From contig NZ_CP017241.1 in the NCBI RefSeq assembly GCF_001908375.1, positions 3,314,501 to 3,378,500 on the forward strand: a stretch of 64,000 nt of DNA, read 5' to 3'. This document shows positions 22,790 to 32,075 of this stretch, piece after piece (position 1 is the stretch's first letter; each line of letters opens with the position of its first letter). The notes under the pieces are model-generated. The model was given only the letters and a program-made list of their open reading frames with translations. It had not been told where the DNA came from and searched no databases. The stretch is from Rhizobium etli 8C-3. GTDB taxonomy: Bacteria; Pseudomonadota; Alphaproteobacteria; Rhizobiales; Rhizobiaceae. Position numbers and translations under genes: made by a program.

Positions 22790-23590
22790 ATGCCCGACCG
22801 AAACGCAACGCCCAACACCCTCATCGCAGCGATGGATGAACAAACGGCCTGGGCCGTTCTGGATGCATCGGAGCGTATCGAACTCGACATCCGTTACCAG
22901 CTGCAGGCTCCCAACACTCCAAACGACTACGTTTATTTTCCGGAATCAGGCGTCACCTCAATGGTGGCCCATGCGCCGGGCGGCTTGAAGATCGAAACAG
23001 GCATTATCGGAAAGGAGGGAATGGTCGGAACGAATGTGCTCTCGGGAGTCAATCAATCCCCCCATGAGATATTCGTCCAGATGGCCACCACGGTTCGACG
23101 CATGCCCGTAGACCAGATGCAGTCCTTGATCGCGGGCAACCCGGCGCTTCAGAACCTCCTCGTCCGGTATTTGCACACCGTACATGTGCAGGTTGCGTGC
23201 ACGGCGCTCGCAAACGGTAGGACGACAATTGTTCAGCGGCTGGCTCGCTGGCTGCTGATGTGTCACGATCGGGTCGGCAGTCCGAAACTGTCACTGACCC
23301 ACGAGTTCCTGTCCCTGATGCTGGGCACCCGCAGGGCCGGTGTAACGACCGCATTGCACATTCTTGAAGGTGAGCACCTGATACGATCCGAGCGTGCCAT
23401 TTGCACCATCACCGACCGGGCCGGCCTTAAAGCACGAGCCGGTGGAATTTACGGTATACCCGAGGCGGAATACCGTCGGCTAATTGGCGTAAGCGCACAA
23501 GATCAGGATGCGACCATCAACGCGACGGCGGCCTCGGGTAATTATCGTCATGGCAACAGCCGAGATGAGGCAGCTTCGAAGCAGCCTTAG
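22790..23590 (+). CDS. Crp/Fnr-family transcription regulator
   Basis: The 266-residue protein has a cyclic-nucleotide-binding-type beta barrel in the first half (DYVYFPESGVTSMVAHAPGG, IIGKEGMVGTNVLSG). A winged helix-turn-helix follows near residues 165-230 (LSLTHEFLSLMLGTRRAGVTTALHILEGEHLI). The recognition helix contains TRRAGVTTALH. It lacks the four-cysteine pattern of Fnr, so oxygen sensing through an iron-sulfur cluster is unlikely. The start has GGGAGGAG. Regulators of this subtype are common in rhizobia. Target genes are unknown. Confidence 0.82.
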   Translation: MPDRNATPNTLIAAMDEQTAWAVLDASERIELDIRYQLQAPNTPNDYVYFPESGVTSMVAHAPGGLKIETGIIGKEGMVGTNVLSGVNQSPHEIFVQMATTVRRMPVDQMQSLIAGNPALQNLLVRYLHTVHVQVACTALANGRTTIVQRLARWLLMCHDRVGSPKLSLTHEFLSLMLGTRRAGVTTALHILEGEHLIRSERAICTITDRAGLKARAGGIYGIPEAEYRRLIGVSAQDQDATINATAASGNYRHGNSRDEAASKQP

Positions 23591-23652
23591 GGCGTTTCGA
23601 ACAATCTCAGAAATTCCGGAACCTAGTGTCAAAATTCCGGAATTTCGCGGCC

Positions 23653-23833
23653 GGCTACAAAGATCAACATCTCCACCGTACTGGCCGGACAGAAGCTTGG
23701 AATCAAGGAAGTCGACGACGGCATTTGGCTCGTCAGCTTCATGCACTATGATCTGGGATATATCGACCTGGAACAGAGGACTTTGCAAACCATCGACAAC
23801 CCGTTCGGCACGAGGTTGTCACCCATGTGTTAG
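23653..23833 (+). pseudogene. C-terminal remnant of an IS transposase
   Basis: In one frame ending at TAG 23831-23833 the sequence reads KINISTVLAGQKLGIKEV, then DDGIWLVSFMHYDLGYIDLEQ, QTIDNPFGTRLSPMC. This is the conserved C-terminus of an integrase-core transposase common in rhizobia. No start or catalytic domain remains. The following bases (GTTAGGTACGT...TTACCTATGTC) look like the IS end. The insert ends about 40 bp before the tRNA. Confidence 0.65.
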
Positions 23834-23876
23834 GTACGTTCTGTTACCTATGTCTTCGGTATGGACACGAATTTGA

Positions 23877-23953
23877 TGGTAGCGGAGGAGGGATTTGAAC
23901 CCCCGACACAAGGATTATGATTCCTCTGCTCTGACCTACTGAGCTACTCCGCC
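23877..23953 (-). tRNA. tRNA with CAU anticodon (tRNA-Met, elongator most likely)
   Basis: A 77-nt cloverleaf can be folded on the minus strand: acceptor GGCGGAG with CTCCGCT, D-arm AGCTCAGTAGG, anticodon stem GAGGA with TCCTT around loop ATCATAA, and T-arm CGGGGGTTCAAATCCC. CCA is encoded at 23879-23877. The anticodon CAT is at 23917-23919. A CAU tRNA can also be the Ile tRNA modified by TilS, whose gene lies in this window; the two cannot be told apart safely by reading. The first acceptor pair is G-U. Confidence 0.9.
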
Positions 23954-24085
23954 ACTGGTCAACGATGCCGTTCGCGAAGCGGCGGCTCGTGGGATGAGCG
24001 GCTTATAAGGTGCGGTCCGGCTTGGTGTCAAGCAGGTGACATCAAGAAAACGGCGCGTTTTGTTGCAGGCCGTTTCGCGCCCGGT

Positions 24086-25285
24086 TCAGGCGGCGGCGGC
24101 TCTGGAAAGCAGGGCTTTCAGCGAGGCTTCGGCCGTCGGCTCGCGCTCTGAACGCTCGACGAAGCCGCCGCCAAACACGCGGGCGTCATCGCCAGGCGCC
24201 GAATAAAGCGCGCATGCCTGGCCCGGCGCCACGCCGGCTTCGCCGACGGTCAGGTCGACATAGATACCGCGCGCATCGGCACGGACAACCGCCGGCGCCG
24301 GTGCCCGGGTAGAGCGAACCTTCGCGTAGCAGGCAAAACCTTCGCCGGAGGACGCTTCGGCAAGCGGCTGGTCGCCGAGCCAGTTGACATCGCGAAGATA
24401 GACGCGGTGTGTCTCCAACGCTTCCTTGGGGCCGACAATGACACGGCGCGAGCGCGCATCGAGAAAGACGACATAGAGAGGCTCGCCGGTCGCAACGCCG
24501 ATGCCGCGGCGCTGACCGATCGTGTAGTGCAGGATACCGTCGTGGCTGCCGAGCACGCGGCCGTCGAGATGTACGATCTCGCCCGCCAGCGCCGAGTTCG
24601 GCTTCAGCTTGGTGATGATATCGGAATACTTGCCTTGCGGCACGAAACAGATGTCCTGGCTGTCGGCCTTCTTGGCAACGACCAGGCCCATCTCTTCGGC
24701 AAGTCTGCGGGTCTCGGCCTTCGGCAGGCCGCCGAGCGGGAAGCGCAGATAGTCGATCTGTTCCTGGGTTGTTGCAAACAGGAAATAACTCTGGTCGCGC
24801 TCGGCGTCGGCTGGACGGTAAAGCGCGCGGCGGCTTGGGTTGCCGGATGTCGGGTTCGGGCGCGAACGGATGTAATGGCCGGTCGCCAGCGCATCGGCGC
24901 CGAGTTCCTTGGCGGTCGCCAGAAGATCGGCGAACTTGACGGTCTGATTGCACGACACGCAAGGGATCGGCGTTTCGCCGGCCACATAGCTTTCCATGAA
25001 AGGATTGATGACGGTGTCGCGGAAGCGCTTCTCGTAGTCGAGCACGTAATGCGGAATGCCGAGCGTTTCGCAGACCCGGCGCGCGTCGTCGATGTCCTGC
25101 CCGGCACAGCAGGAACCGGCACGGTGAACGGCCGCTCCGTGGTCGTAAAGCTGCAGCGTGATACCAAGCACATCGTAGCCCTGACGCTTCAACAGGCCGG
25201 CAACGACGGAACTGTCGACGCCGCCGGACATGGCAACGACAATGCGCGTATCTTCCGGTTTCTTGTCAAAATCCAGTGTGTTCAC
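24086..25285 (-). CDS. mnmA: tRNA-specific 2-thiouridylase MnmA
   Basis: The 399-residue enzyme puts sulfur on U34 of Lys, Glu and Gln tRNAs. The PP-loop [12 protein letters not shown] is near residue 18. The two catalytic cysteines lie in PIPCVSC near 115 and DSQDICFV near 215. The C-terminal half carries [33 protein letters not shown] at 25285 gives the usual N-terminus ([16 protein letters not shown]); the longer frame upstream overlaps the channel gene and is rejected. It faces the tRNA and stands alone. Confidence 0.92.
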   Translation of the reverse strand: MNTLDFDKKPEDTRIVVAMSGGVDSSVVAGLLKRQGYDVLGITLQLYDHGAAVHRAGSCCAGQDIDDARRVCETLGIPHYVLDYEKRFRDTVINPFMESYVAGETPIPCVSCNQTVKFADLLATAKELGADALATGHYIRSRPNPTSGNPSRRALYRPADAERDQSYFLFATTQEQIDYLRFPLGGLPKAETRRLAEEMGLVVAKKADSQDICFVPQGKYSDIITKLKPNSALAGEIVHLDGRVLGSHDGILHYTIGQRRGIGVATGEPLYVVFLDARSRRVIVGPKEALETHRVYLRDVNWLGDQPLAEASSGEGFACYAKVRSTRAPAPAVVRADARGIYVDLTVGEAGVAPGQACALYSAPGDDARVFGGGFVERSEREPTAEASLKALLSRAAAA

Positions 25286-25446
25286 GAGTGCTGCCAGTTC
25301 AGTGCTTGTTTCGCCCCGCCGTCTGCCCTTGAAATGCGGCGAATTTCCTGTTCTTCCGGCAGGCTGGTCCGCCGGGCTTTCGTGGCCGTGGATATAGAAA
25401 GGATCGCGGCTTCGCGCAAGAGGCGGGGATTTGCTGCGACAATGCG

Positions 25447-26547
25447 CTATTCGGCTGCCGCCTTTCGCCCTTTCTCCTCCCGACCCTCCAGCATCGCTCT
25501 GACCTGCGGCAAGGCCTGCGGATATTCGCGCTGGATGAAATCGATCAGCTTTTCGCGGATTTCGCAGCGCAGGTCGAAGGTTCGTCCGGAATTCGAAGCT
25601 GAGGCGAGGATGCGGATTTCCATGACGCTTTCCCTGAAATCGGTGACGGCGACGTTGGCCACTCTCCGGTCCCAGAGCTTGGAGCCGGCCAGTATCTCCT
25701 CCGCCTTGGCGCGGATCGCGGAAACTGGCACGCTGTAGTCGAGATAGATCATGACCGTTCCGATCAGCGATGCGCTTTCGCGCGTCCAGTTCTGGAACGG
25801 GTTCTCGATAAAATAGCTGAGCGGCAGGACGAGGCGGCGCCAGTCCCATATTTTCACGACGACGTAAGTCGAGGTAATTTCCTCGACATTGCCCCATTCG
25901 CCCTCGACCAGAAGCGCATCGTCGATGCGGATCGGCTGCGTGATTGCAAGCTGAATACCGGCAAAGAGGTTTTTGAGGACGGGCTGCAAAGCCAGACCGA
26001 CGACGATGCCGGCAACGCCAGCGGATGCGAGCAGGCTCACGCCATATTGCTTGACCGCGTCAAAAGTCATCATGCAGGCGGAAATCGTCACGACGACGAT
26101 GATCATGTCTGCGATCCGCTCGATGATCCGCGACTGCGTGACATGCTTGCGCGCGAGCAGATTGTCCTCGGCGTCCAGCTTGAAGCGCCGCAGATAGACG
26201 GTCATCCAGATATGCTTGGCGGTCTTCGCCATCCAGGCAACGAGGATGATGAAGGCGATCAGCAGCACGTGGCGCAGCGTCGAGGCCTGATACTCCGTGA
26301 GTGGCGAAATCGTGGCGGCAAAGCCCAGCGCCGCAGTCAGGATTGCAAGCCGCGCCATGCCCTCGAGCCGGGAGACAAGCGACCTCCAGATGATATCGCG
26401 CGAGGCGACAAGGCGTGCCAGAAGCCGGAAAGCCACGCGATGGAAGAAAAGCGCGAGCGCCACAACGACAGCGAAGATGCCAATACTTGCCACCCAATCA
26501 GGCAGCCAGATGCCTTGGGCGCGAATATCGTTTACAAGGTCGGACAT
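25447..26547 (-). CDS. MscS-family mechanosensitive ion channel
   Basis: From the ATG at 26547 the protein has 366 residues. There are about five membrane segments (for example [18 protein letters not shown] and [14 protein letters not shown]). The pore-lining helix and beta domain follow: [32 protein letters not shown], then [22 protein letters not shown] and [20 protein letters not shown]. Such channels release solutes on hypo-osmotic shock. The C-terminus ends in a charged tail. The frame extends 41 codons upstream, but those codons lack a signal or ribosome site. Confidence 0.85.
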   Translation of the reverse strand: MSDLVNDIRAQGIWLPDWVASIGIFAVVVALALFFHRVAFRLLARLVASRDIIWRSLVSRLEGMARLAILTAALGFAATISPLTEYQASTLRHVLLIAFIILVAWMAKTAKHIWMTVYLRRFKLDAEDNLLARKHVTQSRIIERIADMIIVVVTISACMMTFDAVKQYGVSLLASAGVAGIVVGLALQPVLKNLFAGIQLAITQPIRIDDALLVEGEWGNVEEITSTYVVVKIWDWRRLVLPLSYFIENPFQNWTRESASLIGTVMIYLDYSVPVSAIRAKAEEILAGSKLWDRRVANVAVTDFRESVMEIRILASASNSGRTFDLRCEIREKLIDFIQREYPQALPQVRAMLEGREEKGRKAAAE

Positions 26548-26715
26548 GAGCCGGCACTTAGGGTGCCCTGCAATATGGAAAAGGGCAAAAGTTCGTGCGA
26601 CCGCTTGGGAGCCCGGCAAGGCCGCGAACATTTCCCCGATGAGAGATCTCAGCCGTTGACGGCGATCCACCGCTTTGGGGGCATGCCGATCTCAATTCTT
26701 CGGCTTGCGCCCGTG

Positions 26716-26926
26716 TCACGGATTTTTCGAGCAGTTAGCCCTGAAACCCTGCTGCTTGAGGCTCTTGAGCTGCTCACTTTTCGAAACCTTCGGCACGGGC
26801 CGTCGCATCGACGCCCGAGCCGATGCCGACGAGCGAGCGGATGATCGCAACAACGCCGGCATCCTCACCGGCCATGAAATTGCGATCAAACTTGATCCTG
26901 TCGGAGGCGAAGGCGCGCAGATAGCT
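26716..26926 (-). pseudogene. Broken EAL-domain fragment (c-di-GMP phosphodiesterase relic)
   Basis: On the minus strand SYLRAFASDRIKFDRNFM, then VVAIIRSLVGIG and AEGFEK, reads like the last third of an EAL domain, in which the family has KIDRSFV and AEGVE. A stop follows at 26776; the expected SEQLKSLKQQGF continues in another frame and ends at 26716. No GGDEF or EAL signature remains. The 602-bp gap 26548-27149 contains this relic; beyond it I see only the AAGGAGG ribosome site of the next gene. Confidence 0.6.
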
Positions 26927-27149
26927 GAAAAAATCCGGCTGGTGAGAAAATAGAAACAAATCACAAACATAGTTCGCCTGAGCTTTCGGCGGAAGAATGT
27001 AGCTCAGGCAATCGAAAACCGTTTGATGCCGCAGAAACAATTCTTGCGGCAATGTGTTTCTAGTGAGACGATACGGAGCCAACGAAGGCGCCGAGCCGCC
27101 CTCGCAAACGACGGACAAATAACCCGATCACATTCGAAAGGAGGCTCAT

Positions 27150-28481
27150 ATGACTCTCCTGGAGCTTAAACCGAACCAGGCGGACGGCATCGCGCATGCA
27201 ATTCGCCATGCCTGCGAACCGCTGCCTGATCCCGCCCATATGATCGAATTCGGCGTCTTCTTCGATCCTTATATCGACAGCTCGAAGGTCGTCCTTTTGG
27301 GCGAGGCGACGCACGGTACGGCCGAGTTCTACCAGGCGCGCGCGGCCATCACCCGCAACCTCATCGAAAATCACGGCTTCAACATCATCGCAATCGAAGC
27401 CGATTGGCCCGACGCCGAACGGATCGACCGCCATGTGCGTCACCGGCGCGTGCGAACCTACGACGCAGAATCCTTTATACGCTTTCCCGATTGGATGTGG
27501 CGGAACGCCGAGTTCGAGCAGTTCGTCTCGTGGCTGCGCAGCTACAATGAAAGTCTCGCGCCGGCCCGGCGGGTCGAGTTGCGCGGCCTGGATATCTACT
27601 CGCTGAATAGCTCGCTCAAGGCGGTGCTCGATTACCTCCAGCGTATCGACCCCGAGGAGGCGAAAGCAGCTCGCCGCCGTTATGCCTGCCTGACGCCATG
27701 GCAGGAGCGGCCGGCAGGCTATGCCCATGCCATCCTTTCCGGCGTTCAGGAGGAATGCGAGCCGGCCGTCGTCGCCCAATTGCAGGAACTGCTCGCCCGC
27801 GAGCTCGATTATGCCGCCGCAGATGGCGAGGACTTTCTCGATGCAGCTCAAAACGCGCGTATCGTGGCAACTGCCGAACATTATTATCGGGCGATGTACC
27901 GGAGCGGCAATGATTCCTGGAATCTGCGCGACAAGCATATGTTCGAAACGCTCCAGAAGCTCATGGAGTATCGGCCAGATGCAAAAGCTGTCGTTTGGGC
28001 CCACAATTCGCACATCGGCAATGCGGCTGCCACCGCCATGGGCTGGGACGGCCAGTTCAACATCGGCGAGCTTGCCCGGATTGCTTATGGCGAGGAGGCC
28101 CTTCTCGTGGGCTTCGGGACGGACCGCGGTACGGTGGCGGCCGCTGACGACTGGGACCAACCGGTAAAGATCAAGACCGTCAATCCGTCGCGTCCGGACT
28201 CTTACGAGCGTGTTTTCCGGCAGACCGCGATACCCAGATCGCTGACCGACCTGCGCGGAACCCGCGATCGGGCAGTGCGCGAGATATTGTCGGAACGTCG
28301 ACTTGAACGCGCCATCGGTGTCGTCTACCGGCCGGAAAGCGAATTCTACAGCCACTATTTCGAGGCAGTGCTTCCCGAACAGTTCGACTGCTACCTTTGG
28401 TTCGAAGAAACGAAAGCCGTGAATCCGCTTGCTGCCGTGCGCCCGCAGGGTGTGCCCGAAACCTATCCGTTCGGACTGTGA
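27150..28481 (+). CDS. Erythromycin-esterase-like family protein
   Basis: The 443-residue protein belongs to the erythromycin esterase (EreA-like) superfamily. The signature LLGEATHGTAEFYQARA is near residue 51, IIAIEADWPDA near 84, and KAVVWAHNSHIGNAA near 283, with the conserved Glu and His residues of the active site. Most chromosomal members are not shown to act on macrolides, so the substrate is unknown. A GAAAGGAGG ribosome site precedes the ATG. The following phosphoribosyltransferase starts 2 bp after its stop, so the two are co-expressed; the pair recurs in other bacteria as I recall. Confidence 0.82.
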   Translation: MTLLELKPNQADGIAHAIRHACEPLPDPAHMIEFGVFFDPYIDSSKVVLLGEATHGTAEFYQARAAITRNLIENHGFNIIAIEADWPDAERIDRHVRHRRVRTYDAESFIRFPDWMWRNAEFEQFVSWLRSYNESLAPARRVELRGLDIYSLNSSLKAVLDYLQRIDPEEAKAARRRYACLTPWQERPAGYAHAILSGVQEECEPAVVAQLQELLARELDYAAADGEDFLDAAQNARIVATAEHYYRAMYRSGNDSWNLRDKHMFETLQKLMEYRPDAKAVVWAHNSHIGNAAATAMGWDGQFNIGELARIAYGEEALLVGFGTDRGTVAAADDWDQPVKIKTVNPSRPDSYERVFRQTAIPRSLTDLRGTRDRAVREILSERRLERAIGVVYRPESEFYSHYFEAVLPEQFDCYLWFEETKAVNPLAAVRPQGVPETYPFGL

Positions 28482-28483
28482 CG

Positions 28484-29152
28484 ATGCAGAATCCTCTCCG
28501 CTTTCACGATCGTGCCGACGCGGGCAGAAAGCTCGCCGAGGCGATTGGCGCACGAAGCGATGACCCTGTCGTGCTCGGTCTGCCGCGTGGCGGCGTGCCT
28601 GTGGCATTCGAACTCGCGTGCTGCCTGCACGCGCCGCTCGATATCCTGCTCGTCCGCAAGATCGGGGCGCCTGGCTATCCGGAATATGCCATCGGCGCCG
28701 TCGTCGACGGCAAGAATCCACAACGTGTTATGAACGAGGACGTCCTCGCCTATTGCGGTGCGTCCCTCGATTATTTCGAGAAAGAGGCAGCCCGCCAGCT
28801 CGAAGAGATAGAGAGGCGCCGAAAGGTTTATCTCGGTGATCGCCCACCCACGGATCTGTCAAACCGGAGCGTCATTCTCGTCGACGACGGCATTGCCACC
28901 GGCGCTTCGGTCAAGGCTGGATTGAAGGCGCTTCGTCAGGCGGGTGCGGCTCATATCACTCTTGCGGTCCCGGTTGCGCCACGGATGGTAATCGAGGATC
29001 TGAGGGCGCAAGTCGACGAAGTCTTCTGCCTATCCGCGCCCGAGGACTTCCAGGCGGTCAGCCTTCACTATGACGATTTCAATCAGACCAGCGATGGCGA
29101 GGTCACCGAGTTGCTTGCAAGGGCGGATTTCGGCGCCCCCTCGAAGGGCTGA
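28484..29152 (+). CDS. Phosphoribosyltransferase-family protein
   Basis: The 222-residue protein has a type I phosphoribosyltransferase fold. The PRPP-binding motif is SVILVDDGIATGASVKAG near residues 127-144, and VVLGLPRGGVPVAFELA near 31 is the N-terminal loop. LLVRKIGAPGYPEYAIGAV resembles proteins related to ComF and to predicted PRTases next to erythromycin-esterase-like genes. The ATG at 28484 is chosen because it follows the upstream stop by 2 bp. The purine or pyrimidine substrate cannot be read. Confidence 0.82.
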   Translation: MQNPLRFHDRADAGRKLAEAIGARSDDPVVLGLPRGGVPVAFELACCLHAPLDILLVRKIGAPGYPEYAIGAVVDGKNPQRVMNEDVLAYCGASLDYFEKEAARQLEEIERRRKVYLGDRPPTDLSNRSVILVDDGIATGASVKAGLKALRQAGAAHITLAVPVAPRMVIEDLRAQVDEVFCLSAPEDFQAVSLHYDDFNQTSDGEVTELLARADFGAPSKG

Positions 29153-29227
29153 GGCGGTCTACGGTTTCAGCGCCATTTCTCCACCCTCGTGCCAGTCACC
29201 AGTGAGGGTGACCTGCGCCTTTCGGGT

Positions 29228-29650
29228 TCAGTGGTGCGGATGCATGCATTGGCCGTGGTCGGCAAGGACTTCGATGACCCGGCACTGATCCACACGGCCG
29301 TGGCCGCAGCCTTCGACCATGATCTCCAGCTCGGCTTTCAGTGCCATGAGACTGCGGATACGCTGCTCGACCTCGATGAGCCGCGCTTTGGCGATAGCAT
29401 CGGCCGAGGCGCAGGATTGATCGGGATCGTCCTGCAGCGCCAGCAAGGTTCGGATGGAACCGACCTCGAAGCCGAGCTCGCGGGCATGGCGGATGAAGGC
29501 AAGGCGGCGGATATCGGCGGGTTCATAGGAGCGCTGGTTGCCCTCGCTGCGGCTGGGCGCCGTCAGCAAACCGATGCTCTCATAGTAGCGGATCGTCGGA
29601 ACCTTCACTCCGCTCTGGCGAGCTGCTTCGCCGATCGTGATCTTTTTCAT
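29228..29650 (-). CDS. MerR-family heavy-metal regulator (CadR/ZntR-like)
   Basis: The 140-residue regulator has a MerR helix-turn-helix at the N-terminus (ITIGEAARQSGVKVPTIRYYESIGLL) and a coiled coil near residues 80-115. The metal loop at the end (CGHGRVDQCRVIEVLADHGQC followed by His residues) has the cysteine/histidine spacing of CadR/ZntR/PbrR proteins, unlike CueR with its CxGxxxxDC loop. It is divergent from a Zn/Cd-type ATPase, with a dyad operator between them. It most likely activates the ATPase when Zn, Cd or Pb rises. Confidence 0.85.
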   Translation of the reverse strand: MKKITIGEAARQSGVKVPTIRYYESIGLLTAPSRSEGNQRSYEPADIRRLAFIRHARELGFEVGSIRTLLALQDDPDQSCASADAIAKARLIEVEQRIRSLMALKAELEIMVEGCGHGRVDQCRVIEVLADHGQCMHPHH

Positions 29651-29660
29651 GATTTTTCTC

Positions 29661-29691
29661 TTGCACCTCTAGTCGCTAGAGCATGTAGGAA
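29661..29691 (+). promoter_or_regulatory. MerR-type promoter/operator of the metal ATPase
   Basis: TTGCAC (29661-29666) and TAGGAA (29686-29691) are separated by 19 bp, the overlong spacing typical of MerR-regulated promoters. Between them lies the dyad CTCTAG-TCG-CTAGAG (29667-29681). This is the expected binding site for the adjacent regulator. Confidence 0.75.
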
Positions 29692-29721
29692 GAATGCTGC
29701 TGAAGAACAAGGAACTCCGAA

Positions 29722-31932
29722 ATGGCTGAAGCGGCTCGAGCGAAATACAAAGTTGGCGGAATGGACTGCGCATCCTGCGCGGCGAAGATAGACACTGCAG
29801 TGCGCCGCATTGCCGGCGTCGAGGACGTTTCCGTTTCCGTGACCGCGGGCACGATGACCATCAGCCATAACGGCACGAGTGACCTGAAAGCGATCGAGAA
29901 GAAGGTGACGGGTCTCGGCTATTCGGTCTTGCCGATGCCGGCGAAGGCGCCGGATCACGATCAAGCTGCGCAAGGCCATAACCATGATCAGGCCGATCAT
30001 GATCACCATGGGCACATTCATCCCGAAAAGGACATCACAGATCTGCACGGCCACGACCATGGACAGATCGGCGGCTTCTGGTGGCAAAGCAGAAAAGGGC
30101 GGCTGACGATCGCAGCCGGTGCGGCTCTTGCCGCGGCTTACGCTGCCGGGCATCTCATGCCGGCGATCGCCCCCTACGCCTTTGTTGCCGCTGTGCTGAT
30201 CGGTCTTGTACCGATCGCCCGCCGCGCGATATCGGCGGCACTGTCCGGGACCCCGTTTTCGATCGAGACGCTGATGACGGTCGCGGCCGTCGGCGCCGTC
30301 ATCATCGACGCCGGAGAGGAGGCGGCAGCCGTCGTCTTCCTCTTTCTGGTCGGCGAATTGCTGGAAGGCGTTGCCGCCGGACGTGCTCGGGCGAGCATTC
30401 AGTCGCTGACGGCGCTCGTGCCGAAGAACGCCTTGCTGGAGGAAAACGGCCAAACGCGGGAAGTGCCGGCAGGGACCCTCACCGTAGGCTCCACCATCCT
30501 CGTTCGCCCGGGCGACCGTATTTCGGCTGACGGCGTCATCGTCTCTGGCGAAAGTGCGATCGACGAGGCGCCTGTGACCGGCGAAAGCGTTCCGGTGCGC
30601 AAAGGTAGAGATGACACGGTCTTTGCCGGAACGGTGAACGGTGACGGCGCACTCCGTATCAAGGTAACCGCAGCAAGCGCCGACAACACGATCGCCCGCG
30701 TCATCAAGCTCGTCGAGGAAGCACAGGAATCGAAGGCGCCCACCGAGCGTTTCATAGACCGCTTCTCGCGTTACTATACGCCAGGCGTCGTCGCGGCCGC
30801 GGCATTGGTGGCGATTGTCCCGCCGCTCCTTGGCGCTGGCACCTGGGAGGAATGGATCTACAAGGGGCTCGCGATCCTGCTGATCGGCTGCCCTTGCGCT
30901 CTGGTGATCTCGACGCCAGCTGCGATCGCTGCTTCGCTCTCGGCAGGCGCGCGGCGCGGATTGCTGATGAAGGGTGGTGCCGTGCTGGAAACGCTCGGCA
31001 AGGTCACCGCCGTCGCGCTCGACAAGACCGGCACGCTGACTGAAGGCAAGCCGAGAGTGACCGACATCGTGCCTTTCGAATTGAAGGAGGCTCAAGTGCT
31101 CTCGCGCGCGGCCGTGCTGGAAAGAAATTCCAACCACCCTCTGGCACTGGCGATCCTCGATCGCGCAAAGAGCGACAAGGTGCCCGTACCGCCTGCCTTT
31201 GAGGTAGAAGCCGTTCCCGGCAAGGGCATGACCGGCCGCGTCGGCGGTGAAAGGCTGGATCTTCTCTCTCCGTCTGCCGCCCGCGCGACTGGCGCCCTGA
31301 CGGTTGAACAGGGTGAGCGCATCGCTGCGTTGAACGTACAGGGCAAGAGCGTATCGGTTCTTCTCGTCGACGGCAAAACCGCCGGTTTCATCGCCATGCG
31401 CGACGAGCCGCGCGGGGACGCAAAAGCCGGCCTCAAGATGCTGACCGACGCCGGGGTCCGGATCGTCATGCTGACCGGCGACAACGAGCGCACCGCAAGG
31501 GCGATCGGTGAACAGCTTGGCATCGATGTCAGAGCCGAGCTCATGCCCGGAGACAAGCAGCGTATTGTTGGCGAGCTGAAGCGCGAAGGCTTCATCGTCG
31601 CCAAGGTCGGCGACGGCATCAACGACGCCCCTGCCCTGGCAGCTGCAGATGTCGGCATCGCCATGGCAGGCGGCACGGACGTAGCGCTGGAGACCGCGGA
31701 TGCGGCGGTCTTGCACGGCCGCGTTGGCGATGTGGCGGCGATGATCGAGCTTTCCAAGCGGACGATGCGCAACATCTTCGAAAACATTGCCATCGCGCTT
31801 GGCCTGAAGGCGGTCTTCCTCGTCACGACCGTCATTGGCCTCACCGGGCTCTGGCCCGCAATCCTCGCCGATACGGGCGCAACAGTGCTCGTGACCCTCA
31901 ATGCGCTGCGGCTGCTGCGCCCGGTTCGATAG
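29722..31932 (+). CDS. P1B-type heavy-metal ATPase (Zn/Cd/Pb export, ZntA/CadA-like)
   Basis: The 736-residue membrane pump begins with a metal-binding HMA domain (KVGGMDCASCAAKID near residue 10). A His- and Asp-rich linker follows around residues 74-112, rich in HDH and HxH groups. The membrane metal site is CPCALVIS near 393, the phosphorylation motif DKTGTLTEGKP near 434, and the hinge GDGINDAPALAAADVG near 632. The CPC motif with the HMA and His-rich linker favours Zn, Cd or Pb over copper. It is divergently transcribed from the MerR regulator. Confidence 0.88.
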   Translation: MAEAARAKYKVGGMDCASCAAKIDTAVRRIAGVEDVSVSVTAGTMTISHNGTSDLKAIEKKVTGLGYSVLPMPAKAPDHDQAAQGHNHDQADHDHHGHIHPEKDITDLHGHDHGQIGGFWWQSRKGRLTIAAGAALAAAYAAGHLMPAIAPYAFVAAVLIGLVPIARRAISAALSGTPFSIETLMTVAAVGAVIIDAGEEAAAVVFLFLVGELLEGVAAGRARASIQSLTALVPKNALLEENGQTREVPAGTLTVGSTILVRPGDRISADGVIVSGESAIDEAPVTGESVPVRKGRDDTVFAGTVNGDGALRIKVTAASADNTIARVIKLVEEAQESKAPTERFIDRFSRYYTPGVVAAAALVAIVPPLLGAGTWEEWIYKGLAILLIGCPCALVISTPAAIAASLSAGARRGLLMKGGAVLETLGKVTAVALDKTGTLTEGKPRVTDIVPFELKEAQVLSRAAVLERNSNHPLALAILDRAKSDKVPVPPAFEVEAVPGKGMTGRVGGERLDLLSPSAARATGALTVEQGERIAALNVQGKSVSVLLVDGKTAGFIAMRDEPRGDAKAGLKMLTDAGVRIVMLTGDNERTARAIGEQLGIDVRAELMPGDKQRIVGELKREGFIVAKVGDGINDAPALAAADVGIAMAGGTDVALETADAAVLHGRVGDVAAMIELSKRTMRNIFENIAIALGLKAVFLVTTVIGLTGLWPAILADTGATVLVTLNALRLLRPVR

Positions 31933-31988
31933 TGTTTATCTTCAGGGAGTGAGCCAACCACAGCTTGTGGTGAATTTTCGATGACACG

Positions 31989-32013
31989 GGAACCATGTCG
32001 TCGGCCGCGCATT
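31989..32013 (+). promoter_or_regulatory. Near-consensus EcfG promoter before the YidB-like gene
   Basis: GGAAC at 31989-31993 is followed after 16 bp by CATT at 32010-32013, one base off the CGTT consensus. It lies 62 bp before the start codon. The one mismatch makes it less certain than the other EcfG sites. Confidence 0.45.
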
Positions 32014-32075
32014 CCCGCATTCGGGCTGTATTGATCGAATGCGGCGCCCGGGCAAATCTCGATGGGGAGGACATC

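Noticed and set aside
25286..25897. N-terminal extension of mnmA by 204 codons
   Set aside because: It overlaps the mscS gene and lacks any domain; the GTG at 25285 gives the family-typical start.
26774..27118. 114-codon minus-strand frame as an intact gene
   Set aside because: Only the last 50 codons resemble a protein family (EAL), which then breaks off by frameshift; the upstream part has no domain or ribosome site.
27060..28721. 553-codon open frame on the minus strand
   Set aside because: It is antisense to the erythromycin-esterase-like gene, which has the family signatures and a ribosome site.
29647..31716. 689-codon open frame on the minus strand
   Set aside because: It is antisense to the complete metal ATPase gene with all motifs; high GC produces such long shadow frames.
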